From positions 7,952 to 43,575 of the forward strand of contig NW_003119443.1 in assembly GCF_000003605.2 (NCBI RefSeq): a DNA stretch of 35,624 nucleotides, in the 5' to 3' direction. The notes under the pieces were generated by a model. That model saw only the letters and a program-made list of their open reading frames with translations. It was not told the DNA's origin and made no database searches. A program made the position numbers and the translations under genes. Positions 14,750-24,932 of the stretch are shown here, in pieces (the stretch's first letter is position 1; every line of letters begins with the position of its first letter). The stretch comes from Saccoglossus kowalevskii (taxonomy: Eukaryota > Hemichordata > Enteropneusta > Harrimaniidae).

Positions 14750-15758
14750 TCAACGTATATATTTAAACCACCACTCTTTCGACTGTGGCCTCTCTCGCGG
14801 TTTCTGCTGCTGTGGCTCTGTTTCCTGTCCAGTCTGTTTGTATTTACGAGCGAAATCCCGCCATTTTTGGGCATCCACACGTGGGTTGTCATCTTGAAGT
14901 CCGGTAACCTGAACTTTACCAACCTGATTCTTCTTGATAGCGTCGAACACATCTTCATTCGGAACAAATCGTATAGTGACTGGTGTCGGTTTCTCAATCT
15001 GCTTAGCGAGTGTAGTTTGTATACCGGTAACTATTTGGTTGACGGCCAATAGAAACCCGATATCATTGCTGTTAACCATCAGCGCATTGGTATAATGTAA
15101 CTGTTTGTCTATATGTAGCAGCAGCTCCTTGATTTCTACACACTTTGTTTCCGACTTTTTAGAATTCGTTTTTTTAGCTTTCTCCACCTGTTGAAGCAGG
15201 TTCGTGCTGTTCTTTTGCAGCTCGACTAATGCCTTCTGTATCAGCTCTCGTAATTTCTGTGTATTTTCTTTTATCGCATCTGCTGGATCAACCTGACCGT
15301 CGCCATGAAGGTATTGCCGGTTCTCCTCGTCCAGTGACATTCTCATATCTTCCAGATCTTTCTTCCTGGTTCGCAGGATTTCTACTTGACTCTTCAGTTC
15401 TTTTTGTTTTGTTGACAATCCTTCAATGAGGGTGGTGTGCTGATGTCGCGGCTTTTTGTGTACGTACTCGGCGCATATCATGCATATAGGCAAGCTACAC
15501 GTCAAACAGTAAAACGTCATCTCATGGCCGTTGTGCATGGGACAAATTACGGGTCTAACAAAGCGCGAAAAAGTCGTGATATTGTCCTTATACTCTCCTA
15601 ACGTCAGAATGGCGTGTTTCTTGAGGAGGTTGGCGTCCCTGTGGTGAGCCGCGCACGACTGGCATATTAGAACTCCACAGTCGCTACAAAAACCGCTCGC
15701 TTCGTGACGTTTACAAAATCCACATTCGTTTTGTATGATTTGTGGGACAGGTTCTGGC
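14750..15758 (-). CDS. BBX-A exon 2 (B-boxes, coiled coil, tail)
   Basis: Starts after TTTCCTCGTAG; the open frame continues a further 35 nt into the intron, which would suggest a false TTG start at 15793. The splice is preferred because all four paralogues have an acceptor at this place with the same phase 2. Stop codon TGA at 14752-14750. Confidence 0.85.
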
Positions 15759-17662
15759 CTACGAGGAAAGATAGAAAGAGAATCATACGACAAATTATAT
15801 ATACTATACTATATTAAATGTTGACATATCAATATGTATCACTTCGCACACTAATTCCAAATATTGTGAGCATTTTTTTTTATAAATAAGAAACTGAAAT
15901 TTTATCCAGAACAGTGTATTGCGTTCTGGTAATGACTTGGCGAAGCTGTAGATTATAAATCCTTTATCATGTGACTTGCAAGAATGTATGCTTACTACAG
16001 CTGGGTGATCACTATTCATTGTTGTTGATCGATTGAAGCATTGGGTATCATATCAGTCATGCATATTGAGTGTTAGGTGTTCGAACCCCGCACTTGAATT
16101 TATCTGATTATATTTTGCAATGTTTGTGTTAACCTATTTTCCAAGAATCCTTATCAACGCATGACAACTTTGGAGAAACGCATCACCAAATATGAATTAT
16201 TGCGAAGATAGTATTAATATCGTCATAGTATTCTCACTTTTGCCCCAAACTAGTTTCGATTCAGATTCCCTAATGCTTGTAAGGACCAGATTTACGTTCA
16301 TATCTGCGGCCTTGTATAACTTTGTCTTCTGTTTTATAAATTTCATTTTCGTCACGTATTTTTAAAAGGTTAACCACAACCTCGTGTATACTAGTTTCTA
16401 CCCAGACAATATCTACAATTGAAATGTCCGTAAAAAATAAATATCAATGAATGCATTAATTCAAAGACATATTGGACTAAATTCCAGTCCCCATCGCGAT
16501 AAGCCTGGTACGTCACCAACGCAGCTGAGAACGCAGAATTTGGTATTTCGAGAAAAAAATAATAATCGTCAACAAATAGACTGCTCTCTGATTGGTCTGA
16601 CTGTTATGTGTTGGGGATGGGTAGCCAATCATACACAATCTTGTAAGATGCTTTCAATTGACTACTCCAAGTCAATGGAGTTTGCCAAGAAATCAACTTT
16701 TTATTAGTAGCGGTCTGGTTTGAGTGAATGTCGTAATTGAAATACTCAGGTATCTTGCCCAAAGGGAAGATTAACAAACACTGCTTCGTACTAAAAGTAA
16801 CACAAAGGTCTCATGCGAGCAATGTTTATAATTACTAACCGGTTCCTTAGCAACTGCATTTATACTTATTGTATATAAATCCTGACCTGGAGCTGTACTT
16901 ACCACAAAAAACACAAAGTGCCAGATCGTGTTTTTTAAAAAAAATGTAATGTTTTATTGCGTATTTCCTTTTTAAAAATATCTGACGTCTATATGTTAAT
17001 AATATCGTTTTCTTGTTTAAAGAGATAATAAATAGTTCCAATCTGACATTTCATGTACTATAACGAAGGATATGCCATTGCACTGAAATAAAGGACTACT
17101 ATACTACTTCCACACCTCTAGGAGTACTAGGGATAAAACAACCCACACATGAACATATACGCTCCGAAAAAGATATAAAGTGTTCGTCTTAAATAATTGT
17201 TTTGTTTGCAGTATCGTTTTTTAACTATTCATTTATACTGTGTTTTTATATTCATATCGACAAGAATAGATTTAAATGTAATGATTGCGGTTCTATCGCT
17301 GGTGTTTGGATTAGTGTGCCTATTCCGTAGACTTTTTGGCTATCCATATGACCACAGTGCCCGATCAATGTGCGTTGTTAACCAAGTCAAATCATTCATC
17401 GAAAGTCACAGAAATATTGCATATAAATTTAGAGAGCGTACTTGCTTGTCCAACAACAGTATATTGACTCAGTCTAGTTTATGGAACTATTGTTTCCTGT
17501 TTATATTTCGTTACTCGTTTCAGTATTATTTTATATAGATACATTTGTCTGAAATAAAACAAATAAATCAATTGCTTACCGTGGTTCTTTTCTTGGCTCA
17601 GGTGGAGGAATGTAGGCAGGTGTGACCGGTCTGCTCTCTACGGCGGACGATCCACAACCCAT
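14750..17662 (-). CDS. BBX-A: acylated RING-less double B-box coiled-coil protein
   Basis: Two coding exons (17662-17580 and 15758-14750) join in phase 2 to give 363 residues. The N-terminus MGCGSSAVE is a predicted N-myristoylation site at Gly2 with a palmitoylation candidate at Cys3, then a Pro-rich linker. B-box 1 spans about 40-76 (C40, C43, C52, C55, C60, C63, H66/H67, H76). B-box 2 spans about 100-135 (C100, H103, C112, C115, C120, C123, H128, H133/H135). A Lys/Glu-rich coiled coil follows to about 260, then the family block SNDIGFLLAVN, then FVPNE, and a polar Gln/Pro/Arg tail. No RING precedes the B-boxes and no NHL or SPRY follows, so this is TRIM-like but not a classical E3 ligase. 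Likely a membrane-attached scaffold or regulator; the substrate is unknown. It is the most divergent copy in the coiled coil. Confidence 0.85.
16020..16096 (+). repeat. Possible tRNA-derived SINE fragment
   Basis: Within BBX-A intron 1, GTTCGAACCCCGCAC (16079-16093) matches a Pol III B box, and GAAGCATTGGGTA about 45 nt upstream resembles a decayed A box. The T-stem does not pair properly, so it is not a functional tRNA gene. Weak call. Confidence 0.3.
17580..17662 (-). CDS. BBX-A exon 1 (MGCGSS acylation signal)
   Basis: Encodes 27 residues plus two bases; donor CCACG|GTAAGC. The start ATG lies in CCAACCATGG, a good context. A strong acceptor (CTTTTTTCAG, exon start 17671) lies 9 nt before the ATG, so a 5' UTR intron is likely. 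A consensus donor GTAAGTATT beginning at 18073 could end the non-coding first exon. Confidence 0.8.
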
Positions 17663-17671
17663 GGTTGGTAA

Positions 17672-20396
17672 CTGAAAAAGTTGAAATAGGTGAAATGCGT
17701 TTCATGCACGTTATTACGTCACATACCGAACCTGCGCAGCGCTACGACCACCAGCCTTTTACATTAAGACATCTGCCTTTTGTTGAGTATACAATGTTAA
17801 TTATTTGATGATCTACTGTACTATAAGATTTCAGCGATTCAAAAATATCATTCAAACTGAAAACAGGCGAAAATTGCTCGGATCGAAGTGTTATCCGAGA
17901 ATCATAGTTCTAGTATGCGGTTATTTTGAATATTTACACAGGACAACGATTACTAGCTACCACTTTAATATATTATATTTAGTATAGACTAGTCGACGAT
18001 CCAAAATAAAGGATACATTGAAAAATATTTCAATAAATTTTAATTAAATTAACACAAGAAAATCAATACTTACACGGCGATCTGGGATGTAACAGATATA
18101 AGTAGAGTAATATGAATTAACACAACTCCAATATTACTACATTGTCGAGAAAGAAACACATTTAATACACAGCATGGTCCGCAACATCAATACAAGTAGG
18201 TGAATGCACTTCTACGAATGAGATATCTAGAAACCAAGGGACTAATTCATAAACAGTAGCTTCAAAAAACGTTGACTGAAAGGGTTGGATCATGTGTCTC
18301 GCTGATTGATGACGTTTGTATATTGGTCAACTCAACATAAAAAACAAACTATAATAGTAAATCTTCGCTTGCGGTCGTCACGTGACTTTGGTCATTTGCT
18401 ATTGCGGTAGCTTTCATTACCAATCACAACAACCTATGAATTTTATTGTGATTTCACACTGTGACATGTTCATGTAGATTTTATTCAGTCAATAATTAAT
18501 GCGTTTACAGTATGTGTCAATTAAAATTGTTTGGTTAGCACTAACTGGAGAGAATTTACATTTTAATCGGTCATGACGTTTTCAGTGTTTTTGTTTGCAG
18601 AGTGTGTTACTACAGCGACTAAGTCAGCCCCTGTATAACTGATGAGGTCATAGCCTTCTCTAGGCCCAGTGGGTTCAACACGCTACTAACGCATTGGATA
18701 CTAACGACAATCTGAATGCATGATTTACAATTTAAGGGTATAGGTCATTTGATATTCTTAGGGATGAAATCCAGGTCCTTGGTTCATTTTGGGTTTTTAG
18801 CTCAACAAAGGTGAGAAATCTGATTTTGTATAATTATTAGAAATAAAAAGGATATATTCAACAAGTTTGACTATGCATGTTTATTATTCACTATGCATGT
18901 GTTTATTATTAACTGTTACAATGGTATACATGGTTATGTTATACATTGTCTAGTATTTTTTTCTTAAGAACCTCACATTAGCTACACAACACTCTATTAC
19001 AAATGTATTCTAACAATAGATGCTTCGTTTATATTGAGGACAAAAAAGAAAGTTTACCCAGTAAAGAGTGAACTTCATTTTACAGATCCATGCAAACAGC
19101 TTTTATTATATTGAAATGTAAAATGTTTATTGTGTTCAAGGATAACTACTGTCAAAAAGTAAAGATGTCCATTGTTATGCAAGGCCATGAGTATGTACAT
19201 AAATAAATGTTATGCAAATTTCCCATTCCTCGATTTAAATGATATGCTCAACTAAATGTCTGACAGGTTTCACATCAAACAATTGACTCATTCATTTCAC
19301 AAATATTTTTCACATATCACACAAGTGACGCCTACTAAGTTTGATACTCAGTGATGATGTATTCTTCAATTCTGAAGATACACTAAATTGCAAGGAAACA
19401 AAGTCACTCAGCATACCAGCTGCACGTGATTGTTATTTTTTGTCCGGTATACATATGTCTTTGAAAATGATGGGCTACATCATATCTGGAAGTTTGTAAC
19501 GTACGCGGACAACCGACCTTCAGTATTCGACATTGTAAACAACGCATATATAAATATTTTCGTATCTTGTGGTCTTTAGAGTATATTATGTAGGATACTT
19601 GCCAAAACGTAATAATCTCACACCTCGTCGTATTCAATAAGGTCTTATGAAACTTATTCTACCCGTGTAAAATACATTGCGTGCACGACATTGAAATGTA
19701 CGCTTCGCGACAACGGCGGTGCTAGTTTCCTATGAATGAATATCAACTCATTTTTGTTTATTATCTTTAAAACAACAACGTATATATCATTATGATTAAT
19801 ATACATTCATAGTAAACACGAAACATATATAGCTCTCTACTGATGCCTGCCGTTGTATAGGATATTGATGGATAAATCACTGTAATTGCATTCGGAATTC
19901 ATTTTCCTTCCTGGCCACTGCCTGAGCCCAAAATACTAAAACAGTGAATACAGTACAAATACTTTTGGGCTTTTCTGATACAACTACACAATATCCTTGC
20001 TATTTTAGTGGTCCGGTAAATCTGAATATAAGACATAAGTACACAATCACAAATTAACGAATTGACATTGAATTCGTAGCTCTATGATTGCGTTATCAAC
20101 AGTTTGGTCATTTTTATAAATATTTATAAATTTCAATGAAAGTTGAATGCTGAAAATGAAAACTGGATAAGCTATAGATGCATAGATCAGGGAAATAGTA
20201 CGTGGACAATAACGACAGAAAATAAAAAAAAAAATAATAAAAATAGCTTGACAGTTCTCCCGTTCATATCGAAATTCTGGTGACTATTTACGCCGCATCC
20301 AAAATGTGCAAAAATACTGAAGAAATAGTAACTGAAAATAAAAATTCACACACTTCACAAATTATCATCAAAGAAAGATTTTAGACACGTAACCTA
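17672..20396. other. Intergenic region between BBX-A and BBX-B
   Basis: Upstream side of BBX-A, probably holding its non-coding first exon and promoter (donor candidate at 18073). A 20-21-bp unit (ACTATGCATG...TTATTATT) is duplicated in tandem at 18870-18910. A minus-strand AATAAA near 19758 could serve BBX-B. No other gene is supported. Confidence 0.45.
18870..18910. repeat. Two-copy 20-bp tandem duplication
   Basis: The word ACTATGCATG followed by TTTATTATT occurs at 18870-18889 and again, with one extra GT, at 18890-18910. Confidence 0.7.
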
Positions 20397-21393
20397 TTAA
20401 ACAATGTGTTCTTGCTCGTTCGCTCTGGGTCCATTACGTTCACGTTCTTGGTCGCTATGCTCAGCAGTCTCCCTTTTATCTCCATCGTCATTTTCATTTC
20501 CCTGTTTCCCACCCCACTTTCCAACAATTGGAGTCCATGTCAGTGCCCCAACGCTAGCTTGGACTTCAACGTCTCGGGGAACAAAGTGGAATTTTCTGGG
20601 CGGAGTACTCTGCATATGTTCGTTTTCGACCTCTTCTAGGGCAGCTATTGTTTCGTTAACTGCAAATAGAAAGGCGATGTCATTACTCTGTTCCACAAAC
20701 ACTGATGCCTTCTTAGTTTCTCGCTCGAGCTTGATCAAATTTACTCGCACTTCCTCATTCCAGTCTTCCACATCCATAACACTGTCTTCTTGTTTCCGTT
20801 GAAGATCCATCACTAACGAGTCCGCGTGGACGTTTAGTTGCTCTTTTATTCGTTCTAGGCGAGCTACTAACTGCTGCGTATGGTCCTGAATCTCTGCTGT
20901 TGTCATTCGAACATGTCTTTCGCCATTGGTTCTGACGTCATCGGGACACAAGGTGGCGTCTTGTAGAAACTTTCGCTTCCGCTTTGTTCTCTCCACTTGT
21001 TTCCGGAGCTCTTGCTTCTTGTACTCCACGCCTTTGATGATTGTCACGTGAGAGTGTTGTGGTTTCCGATGAACGTACTCAGCACACAACATGCAGATTG
21101 GTATTTTACACGTGTTGCAATAGAATGTGAGGGGGCTACCACTGTGTAAGGTGCAAATGACTGGTTTATTGTACGTTTCTAATCGAGACTGATTTTTCTT
21201 GTAATCTTTCACGGTGATCAACATATGAGTGCTCATAACACTGTGCGATTTATGACGTTTGACGCACTTCTTACATATTAACATGCCACACTCCTTGCAG
21301 TACCTACTTGGTGGTTGAGCATCGTTACAAAGTCCACATATTTCATGTCCCCGCCTCGCTGAGATCGTTTTTCCGTCTTCTCCGTACACGTCA
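20397..21393 (-). CDS. BBX-B exon 2 (B-boxes, coiled coil, acidic tail)
   Basis: Starts after TTTCTTTCTAACAG. The frame stays open upstream to an ATG at 21422 (MNKLKFLS...), but those codons are the pyrimidine tract of the acceptor, so that ATG is rejected as the start. Stop at 20399-20397. Confidence 0.85.
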
Positions 21394-24300
21394 CTGTTAG
21401 AAAGAAATTTCAGTTTATTCATATTTATTTTTGTATTTTATATGCACACCAATTATAATTTTCACAATGATTTAAGAACAAATATAATTCATTTTAATCT
21501 CTATATTCCACATTTTATTTGTCTTGAATTATGACTGAAAGAGGCTAAATTAATCGTATGTATCGTGTACAATTTATGTATGAACAATAACTTTAATAAT
21601 CTTATTATATATAGGATACTTTGTAAAAATACTCTAATGTGCTGCGTAAAACGAAATTTCACGATATCGAAAACGGAAATATTATATCGTAGTGTTAACA
21701 CCGCCAGCCCTTGCACTCATCGCTGGAATGAAAGATTGAATTTACGTTAGGACTTGCAATGGGAAGCTGACATGGCGACAATGAAAACGGACCTGTACAC
21801 AGAGGGACCACGCAGTCAATGTCTGGCAATTGAGCATGGAACATTTAACCAAGTTCATAACTATTATTTTCAAATAAGCATAGTACAGTGAATAAAATGT
21901 TAATCCCTCCTACTAATAATAATCACACACTGATTCCCAGTTTTACTAACTGACATACACGAAAATAATATTGTGATTAGTCCACCTTCAATCTGACTGA
22001 CTTCCATCTACCATCCACACAGTACAGTCCGATAGTTATATACCACGTTATTGATATAATTATAGCACATGTTTAAAATAAAAAAAGCATGCCAAATTGC
22101 AAATTGCCTTGAGTGATTAAAATGACGATTATTTTTTTGTGATTAGACACCGCGACCTTGGCTTTAGTTTAAGTGTCCCAATATTTCGAACTAAATGGTT
22201 TTAGATTTTCTCATAGTAGTCACAATAATCAGATGGAGGTGCTTGTTTCGCATATAATACAAAGTAAGAATATCAACTTAACTTTCGATGTGCAATACCA
22301 TAAACATGTAGATCAATATTGGGCATTGGCAACAATGTGTGTTTTATGAATTTACGGACAGATTTTCAGGAATTGCCAAAATTTGTATACATGTTGTGTG
22401 GATGAATGATGGCATATCGGGAAGGCCATTGACAAACATGGAACGACCCAAAACGAGCCAAACTATCCCAAATAACTTAAAACGAGCCAAATGAGTCACA
22501 AACGAATCAAAATTATGCACAAAAGGGTGAGCGATCAGCCATTGTTGAAAGGATACTTTTATACTGGCAGTTGGGGGCGCTGTTCACATTTCGCTAATTA
22601 GCAGATGTCCCAGAAGAAGTCAGCACAAGTCAATAAATCAAAAATTGTAATGAATATATGTACGTAGACAAATAAGTAAATAATAAAATGATAAAGACAC
22701 TAATACACAATTATAATACATTGGTCCATGGCTAACTTAAGTTTTCCGAAAACTACTAGTATTTGGTTTTTGGCGTAATTTCAATGAATTAATTAGCAGT
22801 AAGTAATTCAGATTTAGAGTTTAGCTGTAATTTTCAAAGCTTTGCCTGTAGTAGTGACATTTGGTTTTTAAAAATAGGATTTTGAAATGAACGGCTAAAA
22901 TAAAAATAAAAAACTACTTTCATGTTTAGAAAGAACTCCCGTGGATACAGTCAGGCTGTTTTTCTATGCGACGGATTCAACGCAGCCAAAAATTGTTCTC
23001 GTATGAATGATACGTCACAACGCTCATAGTATCGCCCATTCTTCCAAAAACTGTAATTTATATCATGAAATCGAGGATACACTGCCACGTGTAAAAGATG
23101 TTTTATGTCATTTCCTTTAATTCCGATAAACACTAGCTGTAAACGTTATGTGAATGGGCATAGTATATAATTAAAACATTTTTACTGCGGCACAAAGTAT
23201 ATGTATGTTGTAACTTTTTCTGTATCATATTGTCCCAAATATAATATATAAATGGACACATATGTTGGTTGACGTTGACTGTATCTGTTCAGTATGTGTA
23301 ATGCAATGTAGATGAAGTTACGTATACAATGTATATGTTACCAACAGACACATTTAAGGTGGCGTTGCAGGGACAAATGCCTTTAGAGGTGGAATTTCAC
23401 TTTTTCAACTTTTTATATAGAAGAAAACTTCCTTGTTCTTGAGTGAAAATTTCAAAATTCTATTGTGAGTAGAACACCTTATATTAGGTTTAAATTATTA
23501 AAAACAAACACATGTGCCATGGTCTAACTTTAATTGTTTAATTTGCATAGATCTTGCTTAATTAATGTTGATTTATCGCTAGAGCTTAACAGTAGTATGT
23601 AAATCATGTTTCAGGAGTAAACATGAGAACAGGTCCGGAAAAAGAAAGACGGACACTATGTTAGAGAAAAAAAGAATGTTACTGAAGGAATCAGACCGTG
23701 GTTCCAATCATAACCAAAGAGAAGACGCGATTTTTAATGCATACTCGGAGTCCGACTCTGAGTATGAAACAGACACGGGATCATATATCTGTACAACAGA
23801 AAAAACAGATATGCCTGATATGCCTCGACGAAAAAGTGGGCCGTAATGACAATATAATGGAAGAAGATTCTGAAGTCCTGAAAATAATCGACCTAATGTC
23901 CCTAAACGAATGCTTGGAGAAAGCCGTGACCTGTGCACTCCGTGGGAAGGAACTTTGACCTCGCATGAAAAGACGCGACAAGGCTGGGGAAGTTTTCTCG
24001 AGTTGAGATGTTTGAATGATGGCGACTGTCGTCAATCTGTGGAGTAACGTCATCAAAACAAAATGGGAAACATTCCGAGATTAATAGAAAGAAAATTCTG
24101 GGAATGAGAGCAACCGGCATAATCAATCAATAATCCCCTCAAATTCCGTTGCTTAAAAATTCAGCGGCAACAAAATTTACTGGTCACCCTTATCACAAGT
24201 TACAATGCAATTTTACAACGCGCGATGCTGTCCTTTGTGAAAAACGCGTTGTAATATCCCTCTATTTCAAGTTACAGGCCGGGCGATACTGAGCAACATA

Positions 24301-24923
24301 ATAAATAGCGCCTTTTAATTTTAATGTAATTTTACAGTATTTTTATTCTTACTAGATGCCTTTTGTTTGTTTTTCCATTTCCAACACAGTTTGGAAATAG
24401 TAGGTTCAGACTTTATTTATGTATTTAATTAATTATTGCGATGCCGTATTTAATTAGTTAATTTACTGGCTACTTCTTAATAATTATCTAGTATAGTGTT
24501 TATTTCGTTAATAATTATTTATTACTTAAAATTATTATGCATTAGTTTGTTTATTGTGTTATAATTATTTAATATTTATTTGCTCATATTATCAGGAGAT
24601 TTTTATTTATTTATTATTTACTTCTTTTCATTGTGTCGTTTGGGAACAGCGCCCCCAACTGCTAGTGCGAAGTATGCTTTCAAAATGGCTAATCGTTCAC
24701 CTTTTTTGATTTTGTGGCTATTTTTGGCTCGTTTGTGACTCGTTTTGGTAGTTTTTAGTCCGTTTCGTTCGTTTTTGGCTTGTTTTAGAGTTATTTGGCT
24801 TTTGGGTTAGTTTGGCTCGTTTTGGTTCGTTGGGCTCGTTTTGGGTCGTTCCATGTTTTGTCAATGGCCTATCAGGAATTATTTTTACCTGGAATCTTCA
24901 ACTGCTGAACTACCACACCCCAT
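20397..24923 (-). CDS. BBX-B: acylated RING-less double B-box coiled-coil protein
   Basis: Exons 24923-24889 and 21393-20397 join in phase 2 to give 343 residues. The first exon encodes MGCGSSAVEDS, nearly identical at its start to BBX-A, predicting myristoylation at Gly2 and palmitoylation at Cys3. B-box 1 lies at about 31-68 (C31, C34, C44, C47, C52, C55, H59/H62, H68), B-box 2 at about 92-127 (C92, H95, C104, C107, C112, C115, H120, H125/H127). The coiled coil contains the HTQQLVARL motif shared with BBX-C. The conserved block reads EQSNDIAFLFAVNE and is followed by FVPRD. The last 40 residues are rich in Asp, Glu, Arg and Asn and look disordered. The intron is 3.5 kb and carries a DNA transposon. 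No RING, NHL or SPRY is present. Partner and function are unknown. Confidence 0.82.
22416..22422. repeat. Left imperfect target-site duplication
   Basis: ATCGGGA immediately left of the transposon matches ATCAGGA immediately right (24871-24877) at six of seven bases. Confidence 0.5.
22423..22585 (+). repeat. Left terminal inverted repeat
   Basis: Shorter than the right TIR because parts of the ACGAGCC repeat region are missing; otherwise it matches the right TIR with scattered substitutions. Confidence 0.85.
23600..23958 (+). pseudogene. Decayed reading frames inside the transposon
   Basis: After an acceptor-like ATGTTTCAG near 23614 there are two overlapping plus-strand frames. One (23658-23846) encodes a basic start then an acidic Ser/Asp/Glu stretch (SESDSEYETD). 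The other (23698-23958) encodes KKQICLICLDEK and ends LNECLEKAVTCALRGKEL. They read like one protein broken by a frameshift near 23800. A C-x2-C pair hints at a zinc-binding segment. No transposase domain is recognised, and it may be the remnant of a captured or element-borne gene. A 25-bp near-palindrome sits at about 23749-23773. Confidence 0.35.
24644..24870 (-). repeat. Right terminal inverted repeat
   Basis: Reverse complement begins AGGCCATTGACAAAAC and contains at least four copies of variants of AACGAGCCAAA before GTTGGGGGCGCTGTTC. Confidence 0.85.
24889..24923 (-). CDS. BBX-B exon 1 (MGCGSS acylation signal)
   Basis: Only 35 nt long: eleven codons plus AG before the donor GTAAAA, a weaker donor than those of the paralogues. 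The exon was found by its MGCGSSAVE match to BBX-A and its phase-2 end. An acceptor (TTGCTTTCAG, exon start 24932) sits 8 nt before the ATG. Candidate 5' UTR donors upstream are GTAAGT at 25340 and CAG|GTAAGT at 25800. A transposon ends 17 bp inside the intron. Confidence 0.75.
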
Positions 24924-24932
24924 ACTGTGACA

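Larger units (their letters stand above)
22423..24870. mobile_element. DNA transposon with long TIRs, non-autonomous or decayed
   Basis: A 2448-bp element in the first intron of BBX-B. Both ends start AGGCCATTGACAAA and the inverted repeats extend about 163 bp on the left (22423-22585) and 227 bp on the right (24644-24870), ending in GTTGGGGGCGCTGTTC. Both TIRs contain several subterminal copies of the word ACGAGCCAAA, possible transposase-binding sites. A 7-bp imperfect target duplication (ATCRGGA) flanks it. The interior is AT-rich and has only broken reading frames. The TSD length would suit hAT-, P- or Mutator-like families, but no transposase is recognisable, so the superfamily is open. 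Confidence 0.85.

Noticed and set aside
14515-14997. 160-codon minus-strand frame overlapping the BBX-A 3' end
   Set aside because: Out of frame with the B-box protein and without any domain; a shadow of the real frame.
15759-15793. TTG start for BBX-A at 15793 (open frame beginning SYDSLSIFP)
   Set aside because: These codons are the pyrimidine tract of the TTTCCTCGTAG acceptor; no ATG is present and the spliced form matches the paralogues.
16020-16096. Functional tRNA gene at the GTTCGAACCCC motif
   Set aside because: The T-stem has mismatches and no acceptor stem or anticodon arm can be drawn; kept only as a weak SINE fragment.
17197-17538. 113-codon plus-strand frame with a hydrophobic segment in BBX-A intron 1
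   Set aside because: Begins with TTG, is AT-driven in composition and has no homology I recognise or splice context.
18630-18690. ACTGATGAGG near 18640 as a hammerhead ribozyme core
   Set aside because: No matching CGAAA core or stem II/III pairing follows; the CTGATGAG near 6055 fails in the same way.
21394-21422. ATG at 21422 as BBX-B start (MNKLKFLSN)
   Set aside because: It encodes the polypyrimidine tract before TAACAG; exon 1 with MGCGSSAVE is a better start and matches BBX-A.
23028-23042. ATGGGCGATACTATG (minus strand) as a possible BBX-B first exon
   Set aside because: It lies inside the transposon, lacks the GSS motif and has no phase-2 donor; the exon at 24889-24923 fits better.
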